From JBHHZM01 sp046758065 (GTDB lineage Bacteria > Pseudomonadota > Alphaproteobacteria > JAAXGF01): a stretch of 41,543 bases of DNA. The stretch lies in the NCBI GenBank assembly GCA_046758065.1, contig JBHHZM010000008.1, forward strand, positions 1 through 41,543, in the 5' to 3' direction. Within the stretch, counting starts at the first letter, position 1; each line of letters opens with the position of its first letter. A program made the position numbers and the translations under genes. Shown here piece after piece: positions 23,943-31,796 of this stretch. Below the pieces are notes generated by a model that did not search any database, was not told the DNA's origin, and saw nothing but the letters and a program-made list of their open reading frames with translations.

Positions 23943-24962
23943 ATGAACGGTTTGGCGATGACCTCTACAGACCTGCATAACGAGTTTCTCGCGATGCCGC
24001 CGAACGGCCCGGACATTCGGATCTCCGTGCGCCAGGTCTTCGGCATTGATAGCGACATGGAAGCGCCGGGGTTTTCGCAGTTCAGCGAGCATGTGCCCAA
24101 CGTCGACGACGCTTACCACTTCGATCACGACACGACTCTCGCCATCCTCGCCGGTTTTGCCCATAACCGGCGGGTGATGATCCAGGGCTATCACGGCACC
24201 GGAAAATCGACGCATATCGAGCAGGTGGCGGCGCGGCTCAACTGGCCGTGCATCCGCATCAATCTCGACAGCCATATCAGCCGAATCGACCTGATCGGCA
24301 AGGACGCCATCGTGCTGCGCGACGGCAAGCAGGTCACCGAATTCCGTGAAGGCATGCTGCCCTGGGCGGTGCAGAACCCTACGGCGCTGGTGTTCGACGA
24401 GTACGACGCCGGCCGGCCCGACGTCATGTTCGTTATCCAGCGCATCCTCGAGGCCCAGGGCAAGTTGACGCTTCTCGACCAGAACCGCGTGCTGCGTCCG
24501 CACGACGCGTTCCGCCTGTTCGCGACCACCAACACCGTCGGCCTCGGCGACACCACCGGGCTCTATCACGGCACCCAGCAGATCAACCAGGGCCAGATGG
24601 ATCGCTGGAACATCGTCGCGACCCTCAACTACCTGCCGCACGACGACGAGATGAAAATCGTCCTCGCGAAAATGCCGGCGCTCGGCGACGAAGCGGGACG
24701 GGAACTCATCGGCACCATGATCAAGGTGGCCGAACTGACGCGCGCCGGCTTCATCGCCGGCGACATCTCGACGGTGATGTCACCGCGCACGGTCATCACC
24801 TGGGCGGAAAACGCGGAGATCTTCGGCGACGTCGGCTTCGCCTTCCGCGTCACCTTCGTCAACAAATGCGACGAGCTCGAGCGCGCCAGCGTCGCTGAAT
24901 ACTACCAGCGTTGTTTCGGCGCCGAGCTGCCCGAGTCCGCCGCCTACGCGACGGTTAGCTGA
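23943..24962 (+). CDS. cobS: Cobaltochelatase subunit CobS
   Basis: AAA+ ATPase subunit of the aerobic cobaltochelatase, which with CobT and CobN inserts cobalt into hydrogenobyrinic acid a,c-diamide. It has 339 residues. The conserved N-terminal ISVRQVFGIDSDMEAPGFS precedes Walker A GYHGTGKST (82-90, Lys88). The Walker B region is ALVFDEYDAGRPD, and the sensor-like FATTNTVGLGDTTGLYHGT follows. The start could instead be ATG 23958; neither has a strong ribosome binding site. cobT follows 10 bases later. cobN is not in the window. Confidence 0.95.
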   Translation: MNGLAMTSTDLHNEFLAMPPNGPDIRISVRQVFGIDSDMEAPGFSQFSEHVPNVDDAYHFDHDTTLAILAGFAHNRRVMIQGYHGTGKSTHIEQVAARLNWPCIRINLDSHISRIDLIGKDAIVLRDGKQVTEFREGMLPWAVQNPTALVFDEYDAGRPDVMFVIQRILEAQGKLTLLDQNRVLRPHDAFRLFATTNTVGLGDTTGLYHGTQQINQGQMDRWNIVATLNYLPHDDEMKIVLAKMPALGDEAGRELIGTMIKVAELTRAGFIAGDISTVMSPRTVITWAENAEIFGDVGFAFRVTFVNKCDELERASVAEYYQRCFGAELPESAAYATVS

Positions 24963-24972
24963 AAGCCGTCGC

Positions 24973-26841
24973 ATGACCGAGACCGAGAGCCCGGTCGAAC
25001 CGTTCAAGCGGGCCGTCACCGCGGCCATGCGGGCCCTTTCGGAGGACCGCGAGCTCACCGTCAACTTCAGCGGCGAGGCGACGGGCGTCAGCGGCCACGA
25101 GGCCAACCTGCCGCAGCCGGCGCGCGAGCTCGAAGCCAAGGAAATCGCCCGTATCCGCGGCTCCGGCGATGCGCTGGCGATGCGCCTGCGCTATCACGAT
25201 CCGGCGCTCCACGCGCGCCGCCGGCCAAGCGGCGAAATGGCCCAGGCGATCTACGATTCGGTCGAGCAGTCGCGCGTCGAGTCGCTCGGCGCGCGCCGTC
25301 TCAAGGGGGTGGCCGGCAATCTCTACGCCATGCTCGACCAGCGCTGCCGGATGCGCGGCTACGACCGTATCACCGATTTCCACGACGTCCCCCTGGCCGA
25401 GGCGATCGGCTTCCTGGTTCGCGAACGTCTGACCGATACGCCGTCGCCGCACGCCGCGCGCCGCATGGTCGAAATGTGCCGCCCCTGGATCACCGCCAAG
25501 GCAAGCGAGAGCCTGGCCGCCCTGAGCCGCGCCGTCGAGGACCAGAAGCGTTTCGGCCAGGCGCTGCGTCGCCTGCTCGCCGACCTCGACTTCGCCGAGC
25601 TCGACGACGACCGCGACGACGCCGACGACGCCGAAGCCCGGAACGCCGGCGAAGACGCCAACGAGCAAAGCGGCGACGGCGAAGGCGAGGGCGGCGACAC
25701 CGAGGGCCTCGACGCCTTCGCCTCGACGGGCGAGGACGACGAAAGCGGCGAGGAGGCGACGCAGATAGGCGAGACCGAGGAGCAGGCCGCCGGCAGCGGC
25801 TCGGAGGAGGCGGGGCACGCCGAGCGCCCCTGGCGTCCCGAATGGTCGCAGCTCAACGATCGCGGCGAGCCGGCCTATCGCGTCTATACCGCCGCCTTCG
25901 ACGAGGTGGTCGATGCCGAGACGCTGTGCGAAGCCGGCGAGTTGAACCGCCTGCGCACCCAGCTCGACCTCCAGCTCGCCAATCTTCAGGGAGTCACCGC
26001 CAAGCTCGCCAACCGGTTGCAGCGCCGGCTTCTCGCCAAGCAGTCGCGCGGCTGGGAATTCGACCTCGACGAGGGACTGCTCGATTCCGCCCGACTCGCC
26101 CGCGTCGTCGCCAACCCGATGACGCCGCTTTCCTACAAGCAGGAAAAGGAGAGCGAGTTCCGCGACACCGTGGTCAGCCTGTTGATCGACAATTCGGGCT
26201 CGATGCGCGGCCGTCCCATCACGGTCGCGGCGATGAGCGCCGACATCCTCGCGCGCACCCTGGAGCGCTGCGGCGTCAAGGTCGAGATTCTGGGCTTCAC
26301 CACCCGGGCGTGGAAAGGCGGGCAGTCGCGCGAGCGCTGGCTGGCCGACGGCAAACCGGTCAACCCGGGCCGCCTCAACGACTTGCGCCACATCGTCTAC
26401 AAGGACGCCGAAGAACCGTGGCGACGGGCGCGCAAGAGTCTCGGCCTGATGCTGCGCGAGGGACTGCTCAAGGAAAACATCGACGGCGAGGCGCTGTTAT
26501 GGGCGCACGAACGGCTGCTCGGCCGCCCCGAGCAGCGCCGCATCCTGATGGCCATCTCCGACGGCGCGCCGGTCGACGACTCGACGCTTTCGGTCAACAA
26601 CGGCAATTATCTCGAACGCCACCTGCGCGATGTGATCGGCTGGATCGAGGCGCGCTCGCCGGTCGAGATCGTCGCCATCGGCATCGGCCACGACGTGACG
26701 CGCTACTATCGCCGCGCGGTGACCATCGTCGACGCCGAGCAGCTCGGCGGCGCGATGCTCGAGAAACTCGCCGAACTGTTCGACGATCAGCCGGAAAGCG
26801 CGTCGAGCCGGGACTCGCGGCGCCCGGTGCGGGTTCATTGA
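24973..26841 (+). CDS. cobT: Cobaltochelatase subunit CobT
   Basis: Partner of CobS in the cobaltochelatase AAA/VWA ring; 622 residues. The N-terminal helical domain (about 1-210) is followed by a very acidic Asp/Glu/Gly-rich linker (about 211-285), then a C-terminal von Willebrand A domain. Its metal-ion site is DNSGS (Asp406, Ser408, Ser410). AISDGAPVDDSTL and the final GHDVTRYYRRAVTI segment are typical of CobT. It is co-transcribed with cobS and converges with the dienelactone-hydrolase-like gene 27 bases downstream. Confidence 0.96.
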   Translation: MTETESPVEPFKRAVTAAMRALSEDRELTVNFSGEATGVSGHEANLPQPARELEAKEIARIRGSGDALAMRLRYHDPALHARRRPSGEMAQAIYDSVEQSRVESLGARRLKGVAGNLYAMLDQRCRMRGYDRITDFHDVPLAEAIGFLVRERLTDTPSPHAARRMVEMCRPWITAKASESLAALSRAVEDQKRFGQALRRLLADLDFAELDDDRDDADDAEARNAGEDANEQSGDGEGEGGDTEGLDAFASTGEDDESGEEATQIGETEEQAAGSGSEEAGHAERPWRPEWSQLNDRGEPAYRVYTAAFDEVVDAETLCEAGELNRLRTQLDLQLANLQGVTAKLANRLQRRLLAKQSRGWEFDLDEGLLDSARLARVVANPMTPLSYKQEKESEFRDTVVSLLIDNSGSMRGRPITVAAMSADILARTLERCGVKVEILGFTTRAWKGGQSRERWLADGKPVNPGRLNDLRHIVYKDAEEPWRRARKSLGLMLREGLLKENIDGEALLWAHERLLGRPEQRRILMAISDGAPVDDSTLSVNNGNYLERHLRDVIGWIEARSPVEIVAIGIGHDVTRYYRRAVTIVDAEQLGGAMLEKLAELFDDQPESASSRDSRRPVRVH

Positions 26842-26868
26842 GCCCTGACGCGACCGGGATTACGTCAG

Positions 26869-27642
26869 CTAGTCAAGGTGCGCCCTGAAGAACGCGAGCG
26901 TGCGGCGCCACGCCAAGGCTGCGTCCTCGGCGTCGTAGCGCGCGCCCGTCGGGTTGGCGAAGGCGTGATCGGCCTCGTACCAGTGGACTTCATACCGCTT
27001 GCCCGCGGCCTTCATCGCCTTCTCGAAGCCCGCAACCATCGCCCGGTTGATCCAACGGTCGCGGCTGGCGAAGTGGCCGAGGACGGGACCGGCGAGCGGC
27101 GCCAGCTCGGCGGCGGTTTTGTTGACCCGGCCGTAGTAGACGACCGTCGCCTCGACCGGACGCAGCAGCGAGGCGTTGAGCGACCAGCCGCCGCCGAAGC
27201 ACCAGCCGACGGTTCCCAGCTTGCCGGTCGTTCGCGGATCTTTCCTGAGCCAGTCGATCCAGGCGGCGAGCGTCTCGTCCGCCTCGGCCGGCTCGACCGA
27301 TGCCGCGTAGCTGCGCGCCGCCTCGCGCGTGGTCGCGACGTGCCCGCCGTAGAGATCGATGGCGAGCGCGATGTAGCCTTGCCGCGCGAATTCGGCGGCG
27401 ACCGACTTGATCTGGTCGTTGAGACCCCACCACTCGTGCACCAGCAGCACCGCCGGCGCCGGCTGCGTCTCGGGAAGCGCGAGGGCGGCGCGGACCGTCC
27501 CGCCGCCGGGCGTCGTCAGCGACACGGTTTGAAGCGTCGCCGCCGCGGCGCGGGCGAGCCGCGGATCGGCGAGCACGACGGCGAGCGGCAAGCCGGCAAG
27601 GCCGCTTCCAAGGTTCTTGAGAACGGTGCGGCGGGCAAACAT
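26869..27642 (-). CDS. Exported dienelactone hydrolase family protein
   Basis: Alpha/beta hydrolase of 257 residues. The N-terminus ARRTVLKNLGSGLAGLPLAVV is a twin-arginine-type signal ending near ARAAAA (30-35), so it probably acts in the periplasm. The catalytic triad is Cys148 in GWCFGGGWS, Asp195 in ASRDRW and His226 in ADHAF. Glu70 in VHEWWGLNDQ matches the family's active-site Glu. The natural ester or lactone substrate is not evident. AGGAGG lies 11 bases before ATG 27642. It diverges from the phytase-like esterase gene, which is also exported. Confidence 0.9.
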   Translation of the reverse strand: MFARRTVLKNLGSGLAGLPLAVVLADPRLARAAAATLQTVSLTTPGGGTVRAALALPETQPAPAVLLVHEWWGLNDQIKSVAAEFARQGYIALAIDLYGGHVATTREAARSYAASVEPAEADETLAAWIDWLRKDPRTTGKLGTVGWCFGGGWSLNASLLRPVEATVVYYGRVNKTAAELAPLAGPVLGHFASRDRWINRAMVAGFEKAMKAAGKRYEVHWYEADHAFANPTGARYDAEDAALAWRRTLAFFRAHLD

Positions 27643-27723
27643 GTCTGCCGTAGCCTCCTGTCGTGGGTTCCGCGGCGCACAAGGCAACCGCGGGAACGGG
27701 CAAGTGTAACTTCGAGTTTCCGA

Positions 27724-28707
27724 TTGGCCAAGCCGCGGACGATCATCACGCGCGTCACAATCGCGTGTGCGGTTCTCTGGTTGGTCGCCCCCGCGGTCGC
27801 CGACCCGCTCGCGCTGCACGCCCGCAGCGTTCCGCTCGATCCCAACCACCCGTCGCGCACGCTGATCGGCGGGCTCGAATACCGCGGCGGCCTCGTCCTG
27901 CGCGCGGGCGACTCCCGTTTCGGCGGGCTTTCCGGGCTCGAGGTCAGCGCCGACGGCGCCCGTATGACCGCCGTGTCGGACCGCGGCTACTGGATCGAGG
28001 CGTCGCTCGACTACGACGCCGACGGCCGGCTCGCAGGCGTCGCCGACGGCGCGATCCATGCCCTGCGCGACGAGACCGGGCGTCCCCTCGCGCAACCCTG
28101 GAACGACGCCGAGGAGATCGCCCCGTTCGGCGACGGCAGACGTCTCGTGGCCTTCGAGCACATCCATCGCATCTGGATCTACGGCGACGACCCCGCCACG
28201 GCCCGCGCCCGCGCCCTATGGTCGCCGCCCGGCCTTGCCCAAGTGCCGGCGAACGGCGGCGTCGAAGCGCTCGCCCGGCTCGCCGATGGCGCGTTCCTCG
28301 CGGTGACCGAGAAAAGCTATCTCGCCGAAGGCGTGCTGCGCGGCTGGTTGATCTCGGCCGACTTCGCCGCCCAACGCCCGCTCGCCTACGCCGTGGCGGC
28401 GGATTTCCATCCCACCGCGTTTGCGACTTTGCCCAACGGCGACGTGCTCGCGCTCGAACGCCGCTTCACCCTGGTCTCGGGCCCCGGCGCCCGGCTGCTG
28501 CGCATCCCGCGCGCAACGATCGTTGCGGGAGCGGTGCTCGAAGGGCGGCTGGTCGCGAGCCTTGCCGCGCCGCTCACCGTCGACAACATGGAAGGGCTCG
28601 CGCTGCGCCGGGACGCCAACGGCGGCGTTCTCGTTTACCTCGTCTCCGACGACAACTACAGTACGATCCAGCGCACACTGCTGATGATGTTCCGGCTGAT
28701 CGAGTGA
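27724..28707 (+). CDS. Exported esterase-like/phytase-like domain protein
   Basis: A 327-residue protein with a signal peptide (about 1-22, CAVLWLVAPAVA/DPLA). The body matches the 'esterase-like activity of phytase' beta-propeller-like family: GGLEYRGGLVLRAGDSRFGGLSGLEVSADG, AVSDRGYWIEASL, GGVEALARLADGAFLAVTE and the closing DNMEGLALR, YLVSDDNY. Enzyme activity in these proteins is poorly defined. No ATG exists at the N-terminus; TTG 27724 gives a good signal peptide and is chosen, with weak ribosome binding. Relatives occur in the cobT-rpmB neighbourhood of other alphaproteobacteria. Confidence 0.85.
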   Translation: MAKPRTIITRVTIACAVLWLVAPAVADPLALHARSVPLDPNHPSRTLIGGLEYRGGLVLRAGDSRFGGLSGLEVSADGARMTAVSDRGYWIEASLDYDADGRLAGVADGAIHALRDETGRPLAQPWNDAEEIAPFGDGRRLVAFEHIHRIWIYGDDPATARARALWSPPGLAQVPANGGVEALARLADGAFLAVTEKSYLAEGVLRGWLISADFAAQRPLAYAVAADFHPTAFATLPNGDVLALERRFTLVSGPGARLLRIPRATIVAGAVLEGRLVASLAAPLTVDNMEGLALRRDANGGVLVYLVSDDNYSTIQRTLLMMFRLIE

Positions 28708-28800
28708 AACGGCGGTTTGGGGGTTGAACGACGCGCGGCGGCGGCTGACAGCGACGCCGGCACGCGCCCGGACATGGATGTGACGGAGGACGACCCGGCG

Positions 28801-29487
28801 ATGCGCAACTCCCCCTGGTTCGTGGTCATCGTCGCCGTCTTCGTGACCGCGCTGATTACGGCGAACATCATCGCCGTCAAGCTGATCGCGCTGAACCCGT
28901 TCGGCGCCGGGCAGGTGGTGCTGCCTGCGGCGATCATCATCTTCCCGGTCAGTTATATCATCGGCGACGTTCTCACCGAGGTCTACGGCTATCGGCAGGC
29001 GCGGCGCGTCATCTGGCTCGGTTTTCTGTGCAACCTGGTCGCCGTCGCCGCGATCTGGGCGGCGCAGGTCCTGCCGGCGGCCTCGTTCTGGGACGGCCAG
29101 GCCGCGTTCGAGCGCATTCTCGGCTACACGCCGCGTATCCTTCTGGCGTCGTTCCTCGCCTATCTGGTGGGCGAGTTCACCAACGCCTTCGTGCTCGCCC
29201 GGATGAAGATCGTCACGCGCGGACGCTGGTTGTGGACCCGCACCATCGGCTCGACCATCGTCGGCCAGGGGCTCGATTCACTGGTCTTCATCGCGGTCGC
29301 GTTCGCCGGCGCCATGCCGGCTTCGGTCCTCGGCACCGTCATCGTCACCCAATGGATCGCAAAGTCGGCCTACGAGGCCCTCGCCACGCCGCTGACCTAT
29401 GGCGTCGTCGGTTTTCTCAAGCGTCGCGAGGGATTGGACGTCTACGATTACGACACGCGCTTCAACCCGCTGTCGCTCTCGGACTAA
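28801..29487 (+). CDS. Queuosine precursor transporter (YhhQ/DUF165 family)
   Basis: Inner membrane protein of 228 residues with about six helices. The family pattern is TALITANIIAVKLI in the first helix, then FPVSYIIGDVLTEVYGYRQARRVIWLGF, GEFTNAFVLARMKI, and RTIGSTIVGQGLDSLVFIAVAF. YhhQ imports preQ0/preQ1-type precursors for tRNA queuosine. ATG 28801 is chosen: GGAGG lies 11 bases upstream and the protein then has the family length; ATG 28774 and TTG 28717 give hydrophilic extensions. It converges with rpmB. Confidence 0.9.
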   Translation: MRNSPWFVVIVAVFVTALITANIIAVKLIALNPFGAGQVVLPAAIIIFPVSYIIGDVLTEVYGYRQARRVIWLGFLCNLVAVAAIWAAQVLPAASFWDGQAAFERILGYTPRILLASFLAYLVGEFTNAFVLARMKIVTRGRWLWTRTIGSTIVGQGLDSLVFIAVAFAGAMPASVLGTVIVTQWIAKSAYEALATPLTYGVVGFLKRREGLDVYDYDTRFNPLSLSD

Positions 29488-29509
29488 CGGCGGCGCGTCC
29501 GGGACGGGC

Positions 29510-29797
29510 TCAGCCGGTAGCGGCGGCCTTGCGGATGCGGCGCTTGAGCTGACGCGCCGCAGGCGACAGCTTCTCGTCCTTGGTGGCGAGCAGGTAGGCA
29601 TCGAGCCCGCCATGACGGTCGACCGTACGCAGCGCGTGCGGCGTCAGCCTGAGGCGGACGGGCTTGCCGAGCGCGTCGCTCATCAACGACATCCGCTGCA
29701 GGTTGGGCAGGAAACGCCGGCGCGTCTTGTTGTGAGCGTGGCTCACGTTGTTGCCGGCCTGTACCCCCTTCCCCGTCAGCTCGCAGCGTCGGGCCAT
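29510..29797 (-). CDS. rpmB: 50S ribosomal protein bL28
   Basis: A 95-residue basic ribosomal protein with the signature MARRCELTGKGVQAGNNVSH, then HNKTRRRFLPNLQ and RLTPHALRTVDRHGGLDAYLL. Only Cys5 is present near the N-terminus, as expected for the alphaproteobacterial form. ATG 29797 follows GAGGA. It has its own promoter (29859-29887) and a leader hairpin at 29824-29840. It is not next to rpmG here. Confidence 0.97.
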   Translation of the reverse strand: MARRCELTGKGVQAGNNVSHAHNKTRRRFLPNLQRMSLMSDALGKPVRLRLTPHALRTVDRHGGLDAYLLATKDEKLSPAARQLKRRIRKAAATG

Positions 29798-29823
29798 CGT
29801 TCCGTCCTCTAGCACAAGAAAGA

Positions 29824-29840
29824 CGCGACTCGCTGTCGCG
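29824..29840 (-). promoter_or_regulatory. Hairpin in the rpmB leader
   Basis: CGCGAC, loop of 5, GTCGCG: a perfect 6-bp stem in the rpmB 5' leader, 27 bases before the start codon. There is no T-tract, so it is not a terminator. It might stabilise the mRNA or serve r-protein feedback; this is inference. Confidence 0.4.
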
Positions 29841-29858
29841 CCGTTCGACAGGCGGGAA

Positions 29859-29887
29859 TATTTAGGCCGCCGTACCGGCGGCGTCAA
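29859..29887 (-). promoter_or_regulatory. sigma-70-type promoter of rpmB
   Basis: On the minus strand, TTGACG (29887-29882) and TAAATA (29864-29859) are 17 bases apart. The -35 overlaps the meaB stop codon, so rpmB can be transcribed independently of meaB. Confidence 0.65.
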
Positions 29888-30876
29888 GCCGAATCCGGGT
29901 CCCCGAGGAAGGCGGCGAGCAGCCGGCGGGCGGCGGCGTGCGGCGATACCTCGCCGCGGGCGACACGCTCCTCGAGATCCGCGGCGCGGGCGATCACCGC
30001 CCCGTGCGCCCGAAACGCCGCCCTCAGTCCCTCGTCGATTTCGTTCCACATCCAGGCCCGCGCCTGGCGCGCGCGGCGCGCGGCAATGCCGTCCGACGGC
30101 CCGAGCGTCTCGCGATAGGCTTCGATCGCCTGCCAGACTTCGGCGACGCCCTCGCCGTCGCGCGCCGAGCAGACCAGCACCCGCGGCGTCCATGCCGGAT
30201 TCGCCGGGCGCAGGAGACCCAGCGCCGCATGGTACTCGGCCTGCACCCGGCGGGCGGCGGCGGCGAGATCGCCGTCGGCCTTGTTGACGACGATGAGGTC
30301 GGCGAGCTCGACGATGCCGCGCTTGAGCCCCTGAAGCTCGTCGCCGGCGCCGGGGGCGAGCAGCAGCAGGAAGACGTCGACCATGTCGGCGACCGCGGTC
30401 TCCGACTGACCGACGCCGACGGTTTCGACCACGGCGATGTCGAATCCCGCGGCCTCGCAGGCGAGCATCGCCTCGCGCGTGCGCCGCGCCACGCCGCCCA
30501 GCGTCTCGCCCGCGGGCGACGGCCGGATGAAGGCCGCCGGGCTGCGCGCGAGGCGACTCATGCGTGTCTTGTCGGCGAGCAGCGCGCCGCCGCCGCGCCG
30601 GCTCGAGGGATCGACCGCGAGCACCGCAACGCGATGACCCTCGCCGATGAGTTGCAGACCGAAAGTTTCGATGAAGGTCGATTTGCCGACCCCGGGCGCC
30701 CCCGAGACGCCGACGCGCACCGCGCCCCCCGCCTTGGGCAGCAACGCCGCGAGCAGCGACTCGGCCCGGTTCCGGTCGGCGGCGCGGGTCGACTCGATGA
30801 GGGTGATGGCGCGCGCCAGCGCCCGCCGGTCTCCGGCACGCACGGCGGCGGCGAGGTCGTCGTCGGATCGCGTCAC
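29884..30876 (-). CDS. meaB: Methylmalonyl-CoA mutase-associated GTPase MeaB (ArgK family)
   Basis: G3E GTPase that loads and protects adenosylcobalamin in methylmalonyl-CoA mutase. It has 330 residues. Walker A GAPGVGKST is at about 59-67, with AVDPSSRRGGGALLADKTRM, the switch-region ETVGVGQSE and the base-recognition NKADGD following. A C-terminal dimerisation arm is present. Translation starts at GTG 30876 by frame. It lies downstream of the mutase gene on the same strand but separated from it by the HPr-rel-A cassette, which is on the other strand. Confidence 0.96.
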   Translation of the reverse strand: MTRSDDDLAAAVRAGDRRALARAITLIESTRAADRNRAESLLAALLPKAGGAVRVGVSGAPGVGKSTFIETFGLQLIGEGHRVAVLAVDPSSRRGGGALLADKTRMSRLARSPAAFIRPSPAGETLGGVARRTREAMLACEAAGFDIAVVETVGVGQSETAVADMVDVFLLLLAPGAGDELQGLKRGIVELADLIVVNKADGDLAAAARRVQAEYHAALGLLRPANPAWTPRVLVCSARDGEGVAEVWQAIEAYRETLGPSDGIAARRARQARAWMWNEIDEGLRAAFRAHGAVIARAADLEERVARGEVSPHAAARRLLAAFLGDPDSA

Positions 30877-31013
30877 TGGCCCATCGGGAAACCGGTTGGC
30901 ATCGTCATATCGTCAGCCTACCCGTCCATGCGCCGGGCACAACCGCAATCGCGAGGCCGGTGGCGGCGGACCGGCGTCGAGGGTTTCCGTCTGCCTCAAC
31001 ATGGTTAATACAT

Positions 31014-31034
31014 TTTACCCGATCGAGGGGTAAA
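31014..31034. repeat. Inverted repeat upstream of the mini-peptide gene
   Basis: TTTACCC and GGGTAAA (7 bp) around GATCGAG, about 40 bases upstream of the promoter-like TATAGT. It could be an operator for the HPr-rel-A cassette or a small hairpin. There is no T-tract on the plus strand after it. Confidence 0.4.
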
Positions 31035-31070
31035 CTGTGACGACCATCACTGGTAATCAGGTATTCGAAG

Positions 31071-31079
31071 TGGTATAGT
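31071..31079 (+). promoter_or_regulatory. Extended -10 promoter of the mini-peptide gene
   Basis: TGGTATAGT (31071-31079) fits an extended -10 element. A weak -35 (TGGTAA, 31051-31056) lies 17 bases upstream. The start would be near 31086, giving a leader of about 21 bases with AGGAGA at 31098-31103. Confidence 0.45.
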
Positions 31080-31106
31080 TCCGGTCGGATCTCGTACAGG
31101 AGACTT

Positions 31107-31334
31107 GTGGTGGGGGACACGGTTCGCGACGAGCCCGGGTCGCGTTTGGAGACGCCCGAAAGCAGCCAAATCGAAGCTTCTGACACGCCTGCAGGCTCAA
31201 GCGGCGAATCCCGGCGGCGCATCATCAAGGCGGCACTGGGCGCTGCACCGCTTATTCTGACGCTGAAGAGCGGCCCGGCGCGGGCACAGAATCCTTCGGA
31301 CATGATGTCGCCGGGCCATATGTCGCACGCCTAG
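31107..31334 (+). CDS. Twin-arginine-leader mini-protein, candidate substrate of the HPr-rel-A cassette
   Basis: A 75-residue protein. Residues 1-34 are polar. SRRRIIK (35-41) fits the Tat consensus S-R-R-x-F-L-K apart from two conservative changes, and a hydrophobic stretch AALGAAPLILTL (42-53) leads to GPARA (56-60). Cleavage there would release only QNPSDMMSPGHMSHA, rich in Met, His and Ser. A start at GTG 31107 or GTG 31110 (better spaced from AGGAGA) is possible. It precedes the PqqD-like/kinase/nucleotidyltransferase genes by 135 bases in the same direction. I recognise no family; being their substrate is inferred from position and size. Confidence 0.6.
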   Translation: MVGDTVRDEPGSRLETPESSQIEASDTPAGSSGESRRRIIKAALGAAPLILTLKSGPARAQNPSDMMSPGHMSHA

Positions 31335-31469
31335 GGGTGAACCGACAGGTTTCGCCGGGTTCGCTCCGCCCGGTATGAAGGCGACGTCGCCGCATGAGGT
31401 TCGCAGTCCCGCGGCGAATGCGGTAAGTTAGGGTCGTCGTTACGAAATTGCCGCCGGCGGGAACGCTTC

Positions 31470-31796
31470 GTGACAGAGACGGGAAATTTCGGCGCCGAGC
31501 GCCCGATGTCGGAACGTGCGCGCTGGCGCCTGCCGGAAGGCGTGCGACTGGTGTGGCGAGCATGGGACGACGAGTTCGTCGTCTTCAACACGCTGTCGGG
31601 CCAGACCCATTTGCTCGACGGCGTTTCGGCGGCCATTCTCGACGCCCTCGAACGGGGGCCGGCGACCGTGGATGAACTTTCCCGCCGGCTGGCCGAGCGT
31701 TTCGACCTGGCGATCGACGAGGCCCTTAGGTCGCGCATCACCACGATCTGCGGCCGGTTCGACAACCTGGGCCTGGCCGATCCCGATTCGCCGTGA
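31470..31796 (+). CDS. HPr-rel-A system PqqD-like peptide chaperone
   Basis: A 108-residue PqqD/RRE-like protein. Motifs of the fold are VWRAWDDEFVVFNTLSGQTHLLDGVSAAILDAL (about 28-60), equivalent to the PqqD segment where sheet and helix hold a leader peptide, then a winged-helix-like tail (TVDELSRRLAERFDL). Such proteins present precursor peptides to modifying enzymes. GTG 31470 is the likely start; ATG 31506 would remove 12 residues. Its stop overlaps the kinase start (GTGA), implying coupled translation. Confidence 0.85.
   Translation: MTETGNFGAERPMSERARWRLPEGVRLVWRAWDDEFVVFNTLSGQTHLLDGVSAAILDALERGPATVDELSRRLAERFDLAIDEALRSRITTICGRFDNLGLADPDSP

Noticed and set aside
24955..26391. Long minus-strand frame inside cobT
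   Set aside because: Shadow of cobT codons, no recognisable family, and no start context.
26845..26868. CTGACG/CGTCAG inverted repeat between the convergent cobT and hydrolase genes
   Set aside because: Only 6 bp with a 12-base loop and no T-tract on either strand, so it is not called a terminator.
31347..31374. CCGGG/CCCGG stem between the mini-peptide gene and the PqqD-like gene
   Set aside because: Five base pairs with no T-run; such stems are common by chance in GC-rich DNA.
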